NCBI GenBank assembly: GCA_003213615.1
Contig: QCMQ01000007.1
Coordinates: 1-50,458 of the forward strand
Length of the DNA stretch: 50,458 nt
Direction: 5' to 3'
Source of the DNA: Pelagibacteraceae bacterium AG-422-D23
Lineage (GTDB): Bacteria > Pseudomonadota > Alphaproteobacteria > Pelagibacterales > Pelagibacteraceae
Below the pieces are notes generated by a model. The model was not told the DNA's origin. It saw nothing but the letters and a program-made list of their open reading frames with translations, and searched no databases. A program made the translations under genes and the position numbers. Below, piece by piece: positions 1-6,957 of this stretch (within the stretch, counting starts at the first letter, position 1; every line of letters starts with the position of its first letter).

Positions 1-522
1 TCCTATGGTTCCTGCTTTTTTTTTTTTATAAATACTTCCAAGAGCTTCAGCAGAGTCTTCAATGATTGGAATATTGTATTTTTTTCCAATTTTAATTAAT
101 TTATCCATATCGCATAAGTTTCCGTACAAGTGAACAGCGATTATTGCTTTTGTTTTTTTAGTTATAGATTTTTCTACTAAATCAGGATCTATACACCAAG
201 TATCTTCAAGAATATCCACAAACACAGGTGTCGCCCCTAAATGAATAATAGGTGCAAGTGTAGCCACCCAATTAGAGTCAGCCAATATAACCTCATCTCC
301 TTTTTTGATTTTTAAAGCATGAAGACCCATTTGTATAGCTCCTGTACAGCTAGATGTAGCTATTGCAAATTTTACACCTAGATATTTTTTGAAAATATTT
401 TCAAACTTATTGATGTAATTATAACAATTTTGCCCCCAGCTATTTTTTGCTGCATCAGCCACATATTTCCTTTCAATAGACGTGATAGAAGGAAGACAAT
501 AATGAATTTTTTTTTTTATCAA
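1..522 (-). CDS. DegT/DnrJ/EryC1/StrS family sugar aminotransferase (partial, N-terminal 174 residues)
   Basis: The reading frame runs off the left edge, so only the N-terminal half is visible. It encodes a PLP-dependent aminotransferase of the DegT family, which makes amino sugars for LPS, O-antigen or glycan decoration. Family-like stretches seen are HYCLPS at residues 6-11, a W-V-A-T-L-A-P segment followed by GATPVFVDI, AVHLYGN, and IEDSAEALGS near residues 154-163. The PLP-binding lysine lies beyond the window. The only start I find is TTG at 522, just before an A-rich run; the frame is closed by a stop about 22 bases further upstream. The gene sits next to tRNA-fMet and may be the edge of a surface-polysaccharide region. 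Family assignment is firm; the substrate is unknown. Confidence 0.88.
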   Translation of the reverse strand, partial: MIKKKIHYCLPSITSIERKYVADAAKNSWGQNCYNYINKFENIFKKYLGVKFAIATSSCTGAIQMGLHALKIKKGDEVILADSNWVATLAPIIHLGATPVFVDILEDTWCIDPDLVEKSITKKTKAIIAVHLYGNLCDMDKLIKIGKKYNIPIIEDSAEALGSIYKKKKAGTIG

Positions 523-665
523 TTTTTTAAAAAAATATTTATTTTAATAATATTTTAATTAATACAACACTGATTAGAAAAGTAAAAATTTTAGTTAATT
601 AAATATAAGAGAACTGGAATTCCTTCTATTAAACGATCAAAAGGCTTTTATTATTATTAATTTTT

Positions 666-742
<77 letters not shown>

Positions 743-750
743 ATATTTTT

Positions 751-957
751 TTATATCCTATTTTTGAGTTTTTTTAATTTTTTAACTCTTTTAATGTTCT
801 CTTGGAGAATTCTTTTTTTCTTTTCCGAGGGTTTTTCATAAGTATTTTTTAATTTAATTATTTTAAAAAAACCATCTCTTTGAAGTTTCCTCTTCAAAAC
901 TCTTAAAGCTTGTTCTACATTATTATCTTTAACTTCTATTTTAATAACTACCTCCAA
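751..957 (-). CDS. rpsU: 30S ribosomal protein S21
   Basis: This is small basic ribosomal protein bS21 (up to 68 aa), part of the 30S platform near the anti-Shine-Dalgarno. The core DNNVEQALRVLKRK and the Lys/Arg-rich tail are typical. The start is odd. The longest frame begins with TTG at 957, but that codon overlaps a full Shine-Dalgarno GGAGG at 951-955. Five bases after GGAGG is an ATT codon (943-945) that aligns with the initiator Met of alphaproteobacterial S21 (Met two residues before the V-x-V-x-DNNV block). The real product may therefore be 64 aa starting at ATT. A hairpin with a T-run ends directly at the Shine-Dalgarno. The identity is firm; the start is uncertain. Confidence 0.93.
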   Translation of the reverse strand: MEVVIKIEVKDNNVEQALRVLKRKLQRDGFFKIIKLKNTYEKPSEKKKRILQENIKRVKKLKKLKNRI

Positions 958-981
958 AAAAAGTGGTTAATTATCACTTTT
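956..981 (-). promoter_or_regulatory. hairpin with T-run in the rpsU leader
   Basis: On the minus strand AAAAGTG (981-975) and CACTTTT (965-959) form a 7 bp stem with a 9-base loop. A run of seven T follows the CAC and leads directly into the GGAGG of rpsU. It has the shape of a weak intrinsic terminator or attenuator between trcR and rpsU, or of a structure controlling ribosome access. The stem is AT-rich, so stability is modest. Its function is inferred from position only. Confidence 0.45.
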
Positions 982-1009
982 ATAAATTTATGTCTATTTA
1001 ATTCATTCA

Positions 1010-1591
1010 CTAAATTGTCGTTTGATTAGTTTTATTTTGTTTTTCTTTTTCTTTTTTCTCTCTTTTTATCCTACGTTCTGCTTTCTCTATCGCTTCCACT
1101 AATTCTTTTTGAGTAAATAAGTTTAGTGCCACGGGATCTTTAGCATTTAGATTGTTAAAGTTCCAGTAACTTTTATTTCTTATTGATGTAACAGAGTTCT
1201 TCGTTATGCCAACTAATTTTGCAATTTGAGAGTCTTTTAAAATATTGTGCTGTTTTATAAGCCACAAGGCTGAGTCTGGTTTATCCTGTCTTTTTGAAAG
1301 AGGTATATATTTTTTAATTTTTTTTTCATTGTTTGAAATTTCAATATCACTACTTTTGATTTGAAGTGGCCTATTTTCATCTTTAGATGATAATTTAATT
1401 TCCTCTCTAGATAATTGACCTGATATAATTGGATCATAGGCTTTTATACCTTTAGCAACCTCACCATCTGCAATTCCTTGAATTTCAACCTCATGCAATT
1501 TACAAAAATCAGCGATTTGTTTAAATGTTAAACTTGTGTTTTCAACTAGCCAAACAGCAGTAGCCATTGGCATTAATGGTGCATTTGACAT
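1010..1591 (-). CDS. trcR: DUF1013 family cell-cycle transcriptional regulator (TrcR-like)
   Basis: This 193-aa protein belongs to the alphaproteobacterial DUF1013 family, now often called TrcR, a conserved transcriptional regulator linked to the cell cycle in the class. Two helix-turn-helix-like segments resemble each other: VWLVENTSLTFKQIADFC (about residues 13-30) and ALWLIKQHNILKDSQIAKLV (about residues 108-127). The C-terminus is a charged Lys/Glu-rich tail. It starts directly after rpmE (adjacent, no gap) and precedes rpsU, so it is probably cotranscribed with ribosomal-protein genes. The family call comes from the conserved N-terminus (MSNAPLMPMATAVWLVENT). Its targets in this organism are unknown. 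Confidence 0.85.
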   Translation of the reverse strand: MSNAPLMPMATAVWLVENTSLTFKQIADFCKLHEVEIQGIADGEVAKGIKAYDPIISGQLSREEIKLSSKDENRPLQIKSSDIEISNNEKKIKKYIPLSKRQDKPDSALWLIKQHNILKDSQIAKLVGITKNSVTSIRNKSYWNFNNLNAKDPVALNLFTQKELVEAIEKAERRIKREKKEKEKQNKTNQTTI

Positions 1592-1822
1592 TTAATTTTT
1601 CTTTTCTGATTTAAAATTTTGGAATTTTTTATTGAATTTACTTATTCTGCCTTTATCCATTAGCTTTTGTTTTCCACCTGTCCATGCCGCATGTGATTTT
1701 GGATCAATCTCTAATTTTAATACTTCGCCTTCTTTACCCCAAGTTGATTTAGTTTCAAACTGAGTACCGTCTGTCATTTCTACTTTGATAGTATGGTAGT
1801 TTGGATGGATGTCTTTTTTCAT
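1592..1822 (-). CDS. rpmE: 50S ribosomal protein L31
   Basis: This is the 76-aa ribosomal protein bL31, bridging the central protuberance of the 50S subunit to the 30S head. The pattern [20 protein letters not shown] at the N-terminus and SHAAWTGG in the middle is typical. It contains no cysteines, so it is the zinc-independent (C-minus) form. The ATG at 1822 gives the usual length. It lies between the suhB-like gene and the TrcR gene, with the latter starting on the next base. The C-terminal tail is Lys-rich and variable. Confidence 0.96.
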   Translation of the reverse strand: MKKDIHPNYHTIKVEMTDGTQFETKSTWGKEGEVLKLEIDPKSHAAWTGGKQKLMDKGRISKFNKKFQNFKSEKKN

Positions 1823-1857
1823 ATCGAGACTTATAGCAAAAGATTTTTAGAACACAA

Positions 1858-2598
1858 TTAAAAGTTCTTTAATTTTTCAAGCATTTTATCACTAATTACT
1901 CCACTAGAAGCCCTAATATTTATGTTATTGTTATTAAATTTATTTAAATCATTTACAACCCCTCCAGCTTCTTCAACCATCAAAGCTCCTGCAGCAACAT
2001 CCCAAAGATTAATTTTGTTATGAAAAAAACCATCCAATCTTCCTGAAGCTACATAAGCCAAATCTAATGCAGCACATCCAGAATATCTCATGTTAAAATC
2101 GCTAAATTTTACTCCTTCATGGTTGCTAGAAAACAAACAATCATCTAATGAGCTTTTTTTAGACACTCTCAATCTTTGATTATTTAAAAAAGCTCCTTTA
2201 TTTTTTTCTGAATAATACATTTCATCTTTAATAGGATCAAAAATTAAACCACTTACTATTTCTCCTTTAGATTGGAGAGCAATACAAATTGCAAAATGTG
2301 GGATTCCATGAAGAAAGTTTGTAGTTCCATCAATAGGATCAATTATCCAAACATTTTCTTTATCTCTATTTTTTATTGTTCCTACTTCTTCTGAAAGAAA
2401 GGAATAATTTTTTTTAATTTTAGACAGTTCTTCAATTAAAACTTTCTCAACTTGCTTGTCAGTTTTTGTAACAAAATCATATGGTCCTTTTTTAGATACC
2501 TGTAATTTTTCAACTTCACCGAAATCTCTAATTATTGATTTTGAAGCTTTTTCAGCAGCTTTGATCATTATATTTAAGTTAGATGATATTGAGATCAT
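1858..2598 (-). CDS. suhB: inositol monophosphatase family protein (SuhB-like)
   Basis: This 246-aa Mg2+-dependent sugar-phosphatase-fold protein carries all the metal-site motifs of the family: E70-E71 in FLSEEVG, DPIDGTTNF at residues 87-95, and W199-D200 in LWDVAAGALMVEEAGG. Members hydrolyse inositol-1-phosphate or related sugar phosphates, and in some bacteria SuhB also acts in rRNA transcription and ribosome maturation. Which role applies here cannot be told from sequence. It follows efp by three bases on the same strand, in a run that continues to rpmE. The length is typical. Confidence 0.93.
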   Translation of the reverse strand: MISISSNLNIMIKAAEKASKSIIRDFGEVEKLQVSKKGPYDFVTKTDKQVEKVLIEELSKIKKNYSFLSEEVGTIKNRDKENVWIIDPIDGTTNFLHGIPHFAICIALQSKGEIVSGLIFDPIKDEMYYSEKNKGAFLNNQRLRVSKKSSLDDCLFSSNHEGVKFSDFNMRYSGCAALDLAYVASGRLDGFFHNKINLWDVAAGALMVEEAGGVVNDLNKFNNNNINIRASSGVISDKMLEKLKNF

Positions 2599-2601
2599 TT
2601 T

Positions 2602-3162
2602 TTATATTTTTTTTACGTACTCTAAATTTCTAGTATCAACTATAACCTCATCACCTGACTCTATAAATGGAGGCACTTGAATGTTTAAACCATTATCAAG
2701 AGTGGCTGGCTTATAAGATGAGGACACGGTCTGTCCTTTTAGAGCAGCATCAGTTGAATCAATTTTACATTTTACTTGGTTAGGTAGTTCAATTGAAATA
2801 GGACTATCATTATAAAAACTTACAGAAACCTCTAAATTTTCTGACAAAAGTTTTCCTTTTTCTCCAACAAGTTCTTTTTTGATTTCTATTTGTTCAAATG
2901 ATTGAGGATTCATAAAAAAAAAATTATTTTCATCACTATAAAGATAATTAAAAGTTGTTTCTTCTAAAGAAGCTTTTTCAACTGTTTCACTCGATCTAAA
3001 TCTTTCATTTAACTTTGTATTTTTATTTACACTTTTCATTTCAACCTGTGCAAATGCACCACCTTTTCCAGGTTTTACGTGTTGAGTTTTTAAAACTTGC
3101 CATAAATCATTTTTGTATTCCAAAAGCATTCCTACTCTAATTTCTCCAGCATTTATTTTCAT
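2602..3162 (-). CDS. efp: elongation factor P
   Basis: This 186-aa EF-P relieves ribosome stalling at polyproline stretches by binding between the P and E sites. The N-terminal KOW-like domain carries the exposed loop KPGKGGAFAQV, with Lys33 in the position of the E. coli Lys34 that is beta-lysylated. The C-terminal OB domains end in PPFIESGDEVIVDTRNLEYV, as usual. The modification enzymes EpmA and EpmB are not in this window. The start codon overlaps the stop of thiE by four bases (ATGA), implying translational coupling. Confidence 0.97.
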   Translation of the reverse strand: MKINAGEIRVGMLLEYKNDLWQVLKTQHVKPGKGGAFAQVEMKSVNKNTKLNERFRSSETVEKASLEETTFNYLYSDENNFFFMNPQSFEQIEIKKELVGEKGKLLSENLEVSVSFYNDSPISIELPNQVKCKIDSTDAALKGQTVSSSYKPATLDNGLNIQVPPFIESGDEVIVDTRNLEYVKKI

Positions 3163-3773
3163 TTAAGCCTTTCTATTGCTTGCAAAGGTTTGTATTTTTT
3201 ATTATTCCAAATGTAGCCTGAAATAGCTAAAAAATTAGCATTGTTCAATAATAGATTTTTATAATTTTCAGAATTAATTCCTCCAATAGCTACAATTGGA
3301 GTTTTTGTAAATTTTTTAACTTTATTTAAAATCTTTACAGAGGCTACATACTTAGTTTTTTTGGTTTTAGATTGATTAAAAGCACCAAAGGCAATGTAAT
3401 CAGCTTTAGCTTTAATTGCTTTTTTTGCCAGATTTACAGAATTATGACAAGTAATTCCTATAATTTTTTTACCAAGTGTATTCCTTGCTATCTTAATATT
3501 CATATCTTTTTGACCTAGATGGCAACCATCTGCATCTAATTTTAAAGCAAGCAAAGGGTCATCATTAATTATAAATTTTACTTTATTTTTTTTACAAATA
3601 TTTTTAATTTTTTCTCCAATTATCATTTTCTTAATCTGAGAGTAATTTTTCAGTCTAAGCTGAAAAAAACTTACTTTTCCGGTTTTTAAAACTAAATTTA
3701 AATTTTTATAGAAAGCACTAGGTATTTTGTTAGGAGAAATAAGATAAATAAATTTTTTTTTATTTATTTTCAA
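3159..3773 (-). CDS. thiE: thiamine-phosphate synthase
   Basis: This 204-aa TIM-barrel protein is a thiamine-phosphate synthase, which couples HMP pyrophosphate with thiazole phosphate. Motifs seen are FQLR (37-40), INDD (69-72), HLGQKD (85-90), IIGITCHN (104-111), FGAFNQSKTK (129-138) and PIVAIGG. These match ThiE better than TenI because the substrate-binding Gln/Arg, ND and S/T-K residues are present. It overlaps the aldolase gene by 14 bases upstream and efp by four downstream. With thiD at 22700 it covers the salvage and joining end of thiamine synthesis. No thiC is seen here. Confidence 0.88.
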   Translation of the reverse strand: MKINKKKFIYLISPNKIPSAFYKNLNLVLKTGKVSFFQLRLKNYSQIKKMIIGEKIKNICKKNKVKFIINDDPLLALKLDADGCHLGQKDMNIKIARNTLGKKIIGITCHNSVNLAKKAIKAKADYIAFGAFNQSKTKKTKYVASVKILNKVKKFTKTPIVAIGGINSENYKNLLLNNANFLAISGYIWNNKKYKPLQAIERLK

Positions 3774-4770
3774 GTTCGTTAGACCATTTTCCTTGAGCAG
3801 CTAAGGTACACATTTTAGCTCTATGATTAAATATAGTTTGAGTAGCCTCTACATTTTTAATATCATTAGACCAAACTTTTAAAGCGCTTTGTTGAAGAGC
3901 TCTTCCATATGAATATGTCATTATAAAATTTGTATTATTATTTTTATTTATTAAATTTAAATTTTCTGTAGCCTCTATTTCAGATTGCCCTCCAGATAAA
4001 AATGCCATTCCAGGAACTTCATTGGGTACAGAATCTTTAAGGCATTCTAAAGTTTTAATGGAAACTTCTTCACTAGAATTTTTTTCTTCTGATAGGTTTC
4101 CTGACAAAATCATATTTGGTTTTAATATTATTCCTGAGAGATCAACTTTGTGTAAAATTAGTTCCTCAAAACACTTTTTAATTACTTCTGATGTTTTACT
4201 ATAACAATCATCAGCTGAATGGTTTCCATCCATCAATACCTCGGGTTCTACTATTGGAACCATCCCGCTTTCTTGAACTAGTGCAGAGTACCTAGCAAGT
4301 GCATGAGCATTACTACTGATTGCTAGCTTACTTGGATATTTTTCACTAATACAATAGACACCTCTCCATTTTGTAAATCTTGCCCCAAGTTCATAATATT
4401 TTTTTAATCTATCCCTAAGGCCATCTAATCCTTCTGTAATCTTTTCTTCAGGGGAATTTGCCAAATCTTTGGCACCAGTATCAACTTTAATTCCAGGAAC
4501 TGCACCTGAACTAGATATTAAATCAGGTATTGATTTTCCTGCACTTGAAATTTGATTTATGGTTTCATCGAAAAGAATAACACCACCTATGTAATCTTTC
4601 ATTCCGTCTGATGAAAAAAGAATTTCTCTGAAGGAAAGCCTATTTTCTTTGGTTGATTTGACATTTACTGCTTCAAGTCTTTTTGTCATAGTTCCATTAC
4701 TTTCATCAGCAGCAAGTATACCTTTGCCATTGGAAATTATTTTAAGTGCAATTTTATTTAATTCAGACAT
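3760..4770 (-). CDS. class I fructose-bisphosphate aldolase
   Basis: This 336-aa protein is a Schiff-base aldolase of the animal/plant type, interconverting fructose-1,6-bisphosphate with DHAP and GAP. Family marks are GILAADES (17-24), KWRGVY (134-139), EPEVLMDGNH (175-184) and the Schiff-base Lys217 in IILKPNMI. It is not the DhnA/FbaB type and needs no metal. It is the fourth gene in tkt-gap-pgk-aldolase, one base from pgk. A class I enzyme in this cluster is common in alphaproteobacteria. It can serve gluconeogenesis as well as glycolysis. Confidence 0.96.
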   Translation of the reverse strand: MSELNKIALKIISNGKGILAADESNGTMTKRLEAVNVKSTKENRLSFREILFSSDGMKDYIGGVILFDETINQISSAGKSIPDLISSSGAVPGIKVDTGAKDLANSPEEKITEGLDGLRDRLKKYYELGARFTKWRGVYCISEKYPSKLAISSNAHALARYSALVQESGMVPIVEPEVLMDGNHSADDCYSKTSEVIKKCFEELILHKVDLSGIILKPNMILSGNLSEEKNSSEEVSIKTLECLKDSVPNEVPGMAFLSGGQSEIEATENLNLINKNNNTNFIMTYSYGRALQQSALKVWSNDIKNVEATQTIFNHRAKMCTLAAQGKWSNELENK

Positions 4771-4771
4771 T

Positions 4772-5950
4772 TTAATTTAGTGCGGTTATACCAGGAAGGT
4801 TTTTACCTTCAAGATATTCTAAAAAAGCTCCACCTGCAGTTGAAACAAAATTAAACTCATTAACAGCGTTTAAATTATTTAATAAAGAAACTGTGTCCCC
4901 ACCACCAGCAACTGAAAAAATTTTGTTTGATTTATTATTTTCAATTATTTTTTTTGCTATTTGAATACTTCCATAAGCAAAATTTGGATTTTCAAAATAT
5001 CCTGCAGGTCCATTCCAAAGTATTGTTTTACTACTATCAATAACTCTTGTTATTTTTTCTATAGTTTTTGGACCAATATCCAATATCATTTCATCAGATA
5101 ATATTTCGCTCAATTCTTTCTTTTGAGGAGATCCATTTAAATCTTTAGATACAACCACATCTTCTGGATAGATAATTTTACATTTTTTTTTGTTTGAAAA
5201 AGAAATAATTTCTTCAACTATTTTATTACAATTTTTTTCTTTGATAGATTTTCCAACACTATTTCCAAAATATTCTATAAAATTATTAGCCATACCCCCA
5301 ACAATTATAATATTATCAAATTTAGTAATTAAATTTTTAATAACATTAATCTTAGTTGAAATTTTAGACCCTCCAATAATGCAAGTAATTGGTCTGGTAA
5401 TTTCAGAAGTTATTTTATTTAGCGCATTCACTTCTAAGTCTAGCTGTAATCCAGAAAACGAGGGCAAGAATTTTGGAATCTCATTAATTGAAGCATGAGC
5501 TCTATGTGAACAAGAAAAAGCATCATTTACATATATATCTCCAAGATTTGATAAAAGTTCGGCAAATTTATTATCATTTTGTTCTTCCTCAGAATAAAAT
5601 CTAATATTTTCTAAAATTAAAATTTCATCATTATAATTATTTAATAAATTTTTATTTTTTATTTCTTTAATATTTTCAGTAATAAGTTTTACTTTTTTTC
5701 CTAATTTATTTTGTAATTCTTTACAAATTGGTTCTAGGGAGAGTTCCTTAACAATTTCACCTTTAGGTCTCCCCACATGAGATAAAATTATAATTTTTGC
5801 ATTTTCCTTGATCAAAAAATTTAAAGTAGGAAGAATTTTATCTATTCTTGTTGTGTCCGTTATCTTATCTTTTTCCAAAGGAACATTTAAGTCTAGTCTT
5901 AATAATATTTTTTTATTGTTTAGATTTTTTTCGTTTATAATACTTCTCAT
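4772..5950 (-). CDS. pgk: phosphoglycerate kinase
   Basis: This 392-aa two-domain kinase interconverts 1,3-bisphosphoglycerate and 3-phosphoglycerate with ADP/ATP. The N-terminal signature LLRLDLNVPL (16-25), HVGRPKG for substrate binding, the SCSHRAHAS loop and the C-terminal nucleotide-binding AGGGDTVSLL near residue 350 are all present. Length is normal. It overlaps gap by one base, so the two are very likely cotranslated. It acts in the cytoplasm as the step next to GAPDH. Confidence 0.98.
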   Translation of the reverse strand: MRSIINEKNLNNKKILLRLDLNVPLEKDKITDTTRIDKILPTLNFLIKENAKIIILSHVGRPKGEIVKELSLEPICKELQNKLGKKVKLITENIKEIKNKNLLNNYNDEILILENIRFYSEEEQNDNKFAELLSNLGDIYVNDAFSCSHRAHASINEIPKFLPSFSGLQLDLEVNALNKITSEITRPITCIIGGSKISTKINVIKNLITKFDNIIIVGGMANNFIEYFGNSVGKSIKEKNCNKIVEEIISFSNKKKCKIIYPEDVVVSKDLNGSPQKKELSEILSDEMILDIGPKTIEKITRVIDSSKTILWNGPAGYFENPNFAYGSIQIAKKIIENNKSNKIFSVAGGGDTVSLLNNLNAVNEFNFVSTAGGAFLEYLEGKNLPGITALN

Positions 5951-6957
5951 TAAGAGATTTTATGCAAAGTTTCAGCAATATCGCACATTCTGTTAGAAAA
6001 GCCCCATTCATTATCATACCAGGCTGATACTTTACCCATATTACTTCCAACTACATTTGTTAAAGAAGCATCTACTATTGCAGAAGCAGAATGATGATTG
6101 AAATCTATAGATACTAATTTTTCATAAGTAACTTCTAATATATTTTTTAATTTATTTTTTGACGCTTGTTCAAAGGCATCATTAATTTTTTTTATATTAA
6201 TATCTTTTTTTGTACAAAAAACTAATTCAACAAGAGAAACATTAGGAGTAGGTACTCTCATCGCAACACCTTCTAGTTTCCCTTTGAGGTTTGGTATTAT
6301 TTCTCCTATTGCTTTCGAAGCTCCTGTTGAGGTAGGAACTATTGATTGACTCGCAGATCTTGCTCTTCTTGGATCTTCGTGAGAATTATCTAAAATTCTC
6401 TGATCGCTAGTAAATGCATGAATTGTAGTCATAAAACCTTTTTCGATTTCAAAATTTTCATCAAGAACACTGGTTACTGGTGCTAGGCAATTGGTAGTGC
6501 ATGACGCTGCAGATATTATTTTATCTTCTTTAGTAATTATATTTTCATTAACACCAAACACTATTGTTTTATCAGCATTTTTACATGGAGCAGAAACGAT
6601 CACTTTCTTTGCACCATTTTCTATATGTGTATCAAGTTTTTCTTTTGAATTAAATTTTCCAGTACATTCAAATACAAAATCAACATCACGTTTTTTCCAA
6701 TTAATATTTTCAATTTTTGTTTCTTGAGAAAATGTAATTTTATTTTTATTAATTATTAAATGATTTGGATCAAAATTTATATCAGCATTTAATTTTCCAT
6801 GTATAGAATCGTATTTGATTAATTTAGATGTAGCTTCTGAATTTGATCTGTTGTTTATATGATTAATTTTTAAATTTTTATTTTTACTTTCGACAATTGA
6901 TCTAACAACCATACGACCAATCCGTCCCATTCCGTTAATTCCAATTTTAATTGTCAT
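5950..6957 (-). CDS. gap: type I glyceraldehyde-3-phosphate dehydrogenase
   Basis: This 335-aa enzyme interconverts glyceraldehyde-3-phosphate and 1,3-bisphosphoglycerate. Rossmann motif GINGMGRIGR (6-15), catalytic Cys153 in SAASCTTNC and His180 in TTIHAFTSD are seen. The cofactor region is unusual for an NAD enzyme. The acidic residue that usually follows beta-2 (Asp32 in classic numbering) is Asn36 here, followed by Arg37. The position of Pro188 is Ser192 in DNSHEDPRRAR. Both changes are typical of NADP-accepting, anabolic GAPDHs. It sits between tkt (4-base overlap) and pgk (1-base overlap). Confidence 0.97.
   Translation of the reverse strand: MTIKIGINGMGRIGRMVVRSIVESKNKNLKINHINNRSNSEATSKLIKYDSIHGKLNADINFDPNHLIINKNKITFSQETKIENINWKKRDVDFVFECTGKFNSKEKLDTHIENGAKKVIVSAPCKNADKTIVFGVNENIITKEDKIISAASCTTNCLAPVTSVLDENFEIEKGFMTTIHAFTSDQRILDNSHEDPRRARSASQSIVPTSTGASKAIGEIIPNLKGKLEGVAMRVPTPNVSLVELVFCTKKDINIKKINDAFEQASKNKLKNILEVTYEKLVSIDFNHHSASAIVDASLTNVVGSNMGKVSAWYDNEWGFSNRMCDIAETLHKIS

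Noticed and set aside
1..522. DegT-family gene as a truncated pseudogene
   Set aside because: The frame is intact to the window edge. The truncation is only the end of the sequence given.
621..665. Terminator downstream of tRNA-fMet on the minus strand
   Set aside because: Only a very short AAAAG/CTTTT pairing is seen, with no convincing stem or T-run.
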